From: Rodentolepis nana
Taxonomy: Eukaryota > Platyhelminthes > Cestoda > Cyclophyllidea > Hymenolepididae
Reading direction: 5' to 3'
NCBI GenBank assembly: GCA_900617975.1
Contig: UZAE01012034.1
Coordinates: 18,554 to 82,553 of the forward strand
DNA: 64,000 nucleotides
Part shown: positions 60,710 to 64,000 of the stretch, piece by piece
Position numbering within the stretch: position 1 is the stretch's first letter
Layout: each line of letters starts with the position of its first letter
Notes under the pieces: model-generated
Database searches by the model: none
What the model saw: only the letters and a program-made list of their open reading frames with translations
Told to the model about the DNA's origin: nothing
Position numbers and translations under genes: made by a program

Positions 60710-61076
60710 TGCAGCGGATTGCTACGCTAGTAAAGCCTGACTGACTCAGAAATCTCTATGGCAGATTCCCTAAGTAAAGCCTGACTGACTCAGAAATCTC
60801 TATGGCAGATTCTCCTACATCTAGCTAGACTCCCAGAACCAGCTAAGCTATAGCCCAGCTATAAAGGAAACAGGCGTGTAGTACGGAGAACGTTTATCCA
60901 GTGAGTATATTGTGGATAAAGTGTACACGCATGGAGCTACTCATGATCAGAATGGAGGATTAGGTTAAACAAACAGAGGTTAATGATTGGTCACTATTTT
61001 TACGGTGGCACCTCCCAATCTTGGCGTGCAGGCATGCGATGACGTGATGACGCACAAAGCGATAACGTGTCCCACA
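60710..61076 (+). mobile_element. Solo LTR-like element, copy B (367 bp)
   Basis: Begins TGCAGCGGATTGCTACGC and ends GTCCCACA, same order as copy A at 11669. It is flanked by a 4-base repeat GACA (60706-60709 and 61077-61080), different from the ATCC of copy A, so the two inserted independently. It has one TATAAA (60860-60865). A 44-bp segment starting TAAAGCCTGACTGACTC is tandemly duplicated (60731 and 60775), whereas copy A duplicates a different 81-bp segment. No internal region. Confidence 0.75.
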
Positions 61077-61080
61077 GACA

Positions 61081-63820
61081 TCAAATCCCAAGATGGAAAT
61101 TCCAAAATATTCGAAAGGGAGTGAACCGAAACTTCAATTCCGAAGAACAAAACATCGAAGCCCAAGCGTCCATTTGTGCCCAAAACTACGTTTCGAGTAG
61201 ATCTATTAATCAACGATCTATTTGAATAAATTGATCAGTTCAATAATTCTTAAAAAACACAGAACTATAGTGAATAAGATCAACCTTGTGACTTGCAAAG
61301 TTACAGTGATTTGGAAGTAAACAAAAGTGGATTCCGTACTCGTCTATTTTGGCATTGCTAAAATGCTAGTAAGCCCAATTGCTACCCCGAGGTACTGTTA
61401 ACATCCTTTTGATTCAGATCCGGAGGGAAACTTTTTATAGAAAGAACGTAAGTAAAGTTTGAAGGTCAGGGCATTATTTAGACAGCGAGAGGTTTATCTT
61501 GGACGTTAATCTAGATATCTGGTTGTCTCTTTCCTATTGCCAAACTTAAACGCATATTCAAAGAGCAAATAACATGTCTGAAGCATGAATGCTTGAAAAA
61601 AGTGATTTGCGTTGCCCTCTTTCTGCATGGCACGTAGAAGAAGGCATATACCTTTTCAAGCAAAATTAGAATGAATTTAATTTGTCGCCTCAGTAACGCT
61701 TTCAATAACCCTCGATCTTGAAATATGTGATTGGTCTGATTTTCGAGTTGTCTCCTGCCGAGGAGATGCGTTCCAACGTTTATGTATTCCACAATTCATC
61801 GACATGTTTTAAAAGTAAAATTTTAAATGTTAGCACAACTTTCGCCACTAATTTAGAAAATAAAAGAAAATAGAGCAAGAAACCGTAAAATTTGAGAAAA
61901 ATGTGTAATGTTCAAGTATGTGCAAGCACACGTAAAAAGAATGAAGCTGAATAGAGTTTAAATGGAAAATCGGAATGGAAAATTGCATGCATGAGTTGAA
62001 TTTATCTTGCATCAAAGTTTTACTCTTTTAGAACCTACCTGAAGTAGAAAATACTTCTAATATTGGGACCATCAACTGTTTGGCAAACGGATGCGAAGGC
62101 AAAGCTGTGGGGAAAATATTTTTGAATGGATGGGGAGACTTAGAGTTCCAGAGCTGTTGCCAATTCTGAGAATGGGGATCTGATACTCGAGTACCCCTTT
62201 CATTTATAAGACTTTAGTCTATCATAAATCGGACAATGTAAGTCATTGTTTATTGTTGTGGCCGAAAAGTAGTGACCTAGTGGCGAATGCAATGGTCTTG
62301 TTTTCCTTTCCACGAGCATTCGCTAAGAGTTTGCCAGGTTTCAGTTCACAACGATTTTACTCGAATTCATTGAGGTGGGTATTTATGCAGGTAGTGACGG
62401 AAACACAGGGGTGTCTTGCTGTTTTAACAATTACTTACTGGTCAACTAATGGGAACATGGCATCAGGATTCGTTGGGCTATTTGCTCTCTAACAAACTCC
62501 TTCACCATTTTTGAATTCGAACATCGGGTTGCCGAATTTAATAGTATACATTATGAACATTTGAATACTTGAAAATCTTTTTGTACGGAGTTAGCTGCCA
62601 ATCCCTTTGAGTACTGCGGGTAGTTGGATCGTGAATTCTAAAATATACTGCAAGTAAGATGGAATTAAAGCTCAATTCAGAACAATAACTACTCAAATTC
62701 GACTAGTGTGAAATCAAGTTATACCGATAAACCATCCATTCAGTCGGTATGCCTAGTAAAGTGGTAACCTGGCATTAGATCTCCCAGTAAGGCTACATAA
62801 GTTGTCCAATCAAACTGGTTTTGAAATAACCCCAATAAATTTATGTCTAGTGGGAAGCATGAACCTTTCCCAAAAAGATAAAAACCTAAGCTAATTGGAA
62901 CAGTAAAGGAGGGACTGAATAAGAAAGGAGTATTCGATGAGGCAGCCATCAAATTTATCATTTAAGGAAGGTCATCTAAAGGAATGATAATGATAAACGA
63001 AGATATAAACCACGTTTAATAATTTGAGGAGACCAATATAAGATCATTGAGTTCAGAAGCAAATAGATAGTAAAGAGCTAGTGGAATTGGCCAGTTTTTC
63101 CGGATAAGCTAATCGAATCCTCTTAAAAATGTTTCCTTTACCTTATCCAACCTTTTTACTCATATTTTGCTTAAATTTCGACTAATTTGAGGCGAAAATA
63201 GCATTGGGAAAAGATGATGTAGTAAGCCAGGGCGTATAAAATAAGGAAGAAAAGACAGGGTTGCTTGAGACGAAGCATAAAATGCCAATCGATCAATTTG
63301 AATTTGACAGATGGATGTTGGGCCAGCCGAGCCTTAACAACCTTCACTCAAGGACTACTTAATTGGCTTATCCCCATTAATTAAAATAAACCACGCGATG
63401 ACAATTAAAGGGAAACTTGAGGTCAAGGTAGTATTAGGTACTTCAAGTACTATAGTGAGCTTGATTGCACTTCAAGCGTCACTGTGAGGACGCGATACCT
63501 AGGTCCGAGAGATTAGTGAATGTTGTAGATAAAATGTTGGAAAAGTATAGATTGTAAAGCGGTTGATGATAAAATTAGGTCGGGTCAAAATATTGCTCAA
63601 TGACATATAGCGCAGGAAAATATAAAGTAGGATTATCGACAAGTTATCAACGGAAAGGTGATAGAAGTGCCCAACACTCGATGATTGCCTAGATACCGAA
63701 AGCGAGAAAGTCAAATGATTCTCACACAAAGAGCAGTCGTGGACACTTCAAACCGTATGCGATCCAGGCGTTCGATAAGAAATGTTGCAAGTTTCAACAA
63801 GTGCTCTACTTCAAGCTAAC
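61081..63820. other. Intergenic DNA without recognised genes
   Basis: Frames at 61792-61511 (-), 62253-62492 (+) and 62961-62740 (-) lack family motifs or convincing splice partners. Confidence 0.4.
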
Positions 63821-63822
63821 TA

Positions 63823-64000
63823 TTGGGTGGGCAACTAAGTCATTGGCGTTTTTGTTGACAGATACTTTGTTTTGTTAACGTGGCCAGAGCATCTAACCTA
63901 TATTTTTTTCTTACTGTATGGGCTTCTAGGTTAATTAGTAAAAAATTTTTTTGTTTACTTCTTTAGTTTTGTTTTTATCCCAATTTAAAAATGAAAGAAC
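63823..64000 (+). mobile_element. Mariner transposon copy C, cut by the window edge
   Basis: A TA (63821-63822) precedes TTGGGTGGGCAACTAAGTC, then the same 5' UTR as copies A and B, up to the start codon ATGAAAGAAC at the last bases. It lacks about 17 bp of the 5' UTR present in copy A. The transposase state is unknown. Confidence 0.88.

Overview
The window looks like nuclear DNA of a flatworm, most likely a parasitic tapeworm; the tapeworm call is an inference. It is AT-rich and full of transposons. The genes mix very short introns (32-44 bp) with kilobase introns. A gene for a motile-cilium protein (CFAP43) argues against nematodes. The window holds an N gap at 1942-1944 and several homopolymer tracts.

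Layout. (1) 515-7641, minus: eight exons of a RUNDC1 orthologue; its C-terminal RUN domain lies beyond the left edge. (2) 8.0-18.5 kb: a repeat-rich interval with a decayed non-LTR endonuclease, the RNase H/3' end of another LINE, a solo LTR-like element with a 4-bp target duplication, a broken gene that resembles Tudor-domain proteins, low-complexity DNA and a SINE-like copy. (3) 19027-20802, minus: an uninterrupted POU class IV (Brn3/POU4) transcription factor, followed by about 5 kb of intergenic DNA. (4) 26113-31128, minus: a 15-exon MATE/SLC47 transporter lacking only its extreme N-terminus, with one GC-AG intron. (5) 35015-50880, minus: 27 exons of CFAP43, with a mariner and two SINE-like copies in its introns. 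(6) 54283-55248, minus: exons of a sperm-tail PG-rich (SHIPPO) repeat protein. (7) 56063-57124, plus: an intronless short-chain dehydrogenase. (8) 57.4-64 kb: a Tc1/mariner relic, a full-length mariner, a second solo LTR and the start of a third mariner.

Themes. CFAP43 and the PG-rich protein are probable axonemal genes lying side by side on one strand; in a tapeworm they would serve sperm flagella and flame cells. The most interesting signal is a four-copy family of about 290-330 bp. Its copies have target-site duplications, and its 3' end matches the 3' end of the RNase H LINE fragment in the same window, as expected of a SINE that borrows a LINE's machinery. Two solo LTRs and a mariner family whose copies share the same disabling changes complete the mobile content. 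Exons were assigned by joining reading frames at GT-AG (once GC-AG) borders with matching phases; homology was judged by eye from remembered family sequences.
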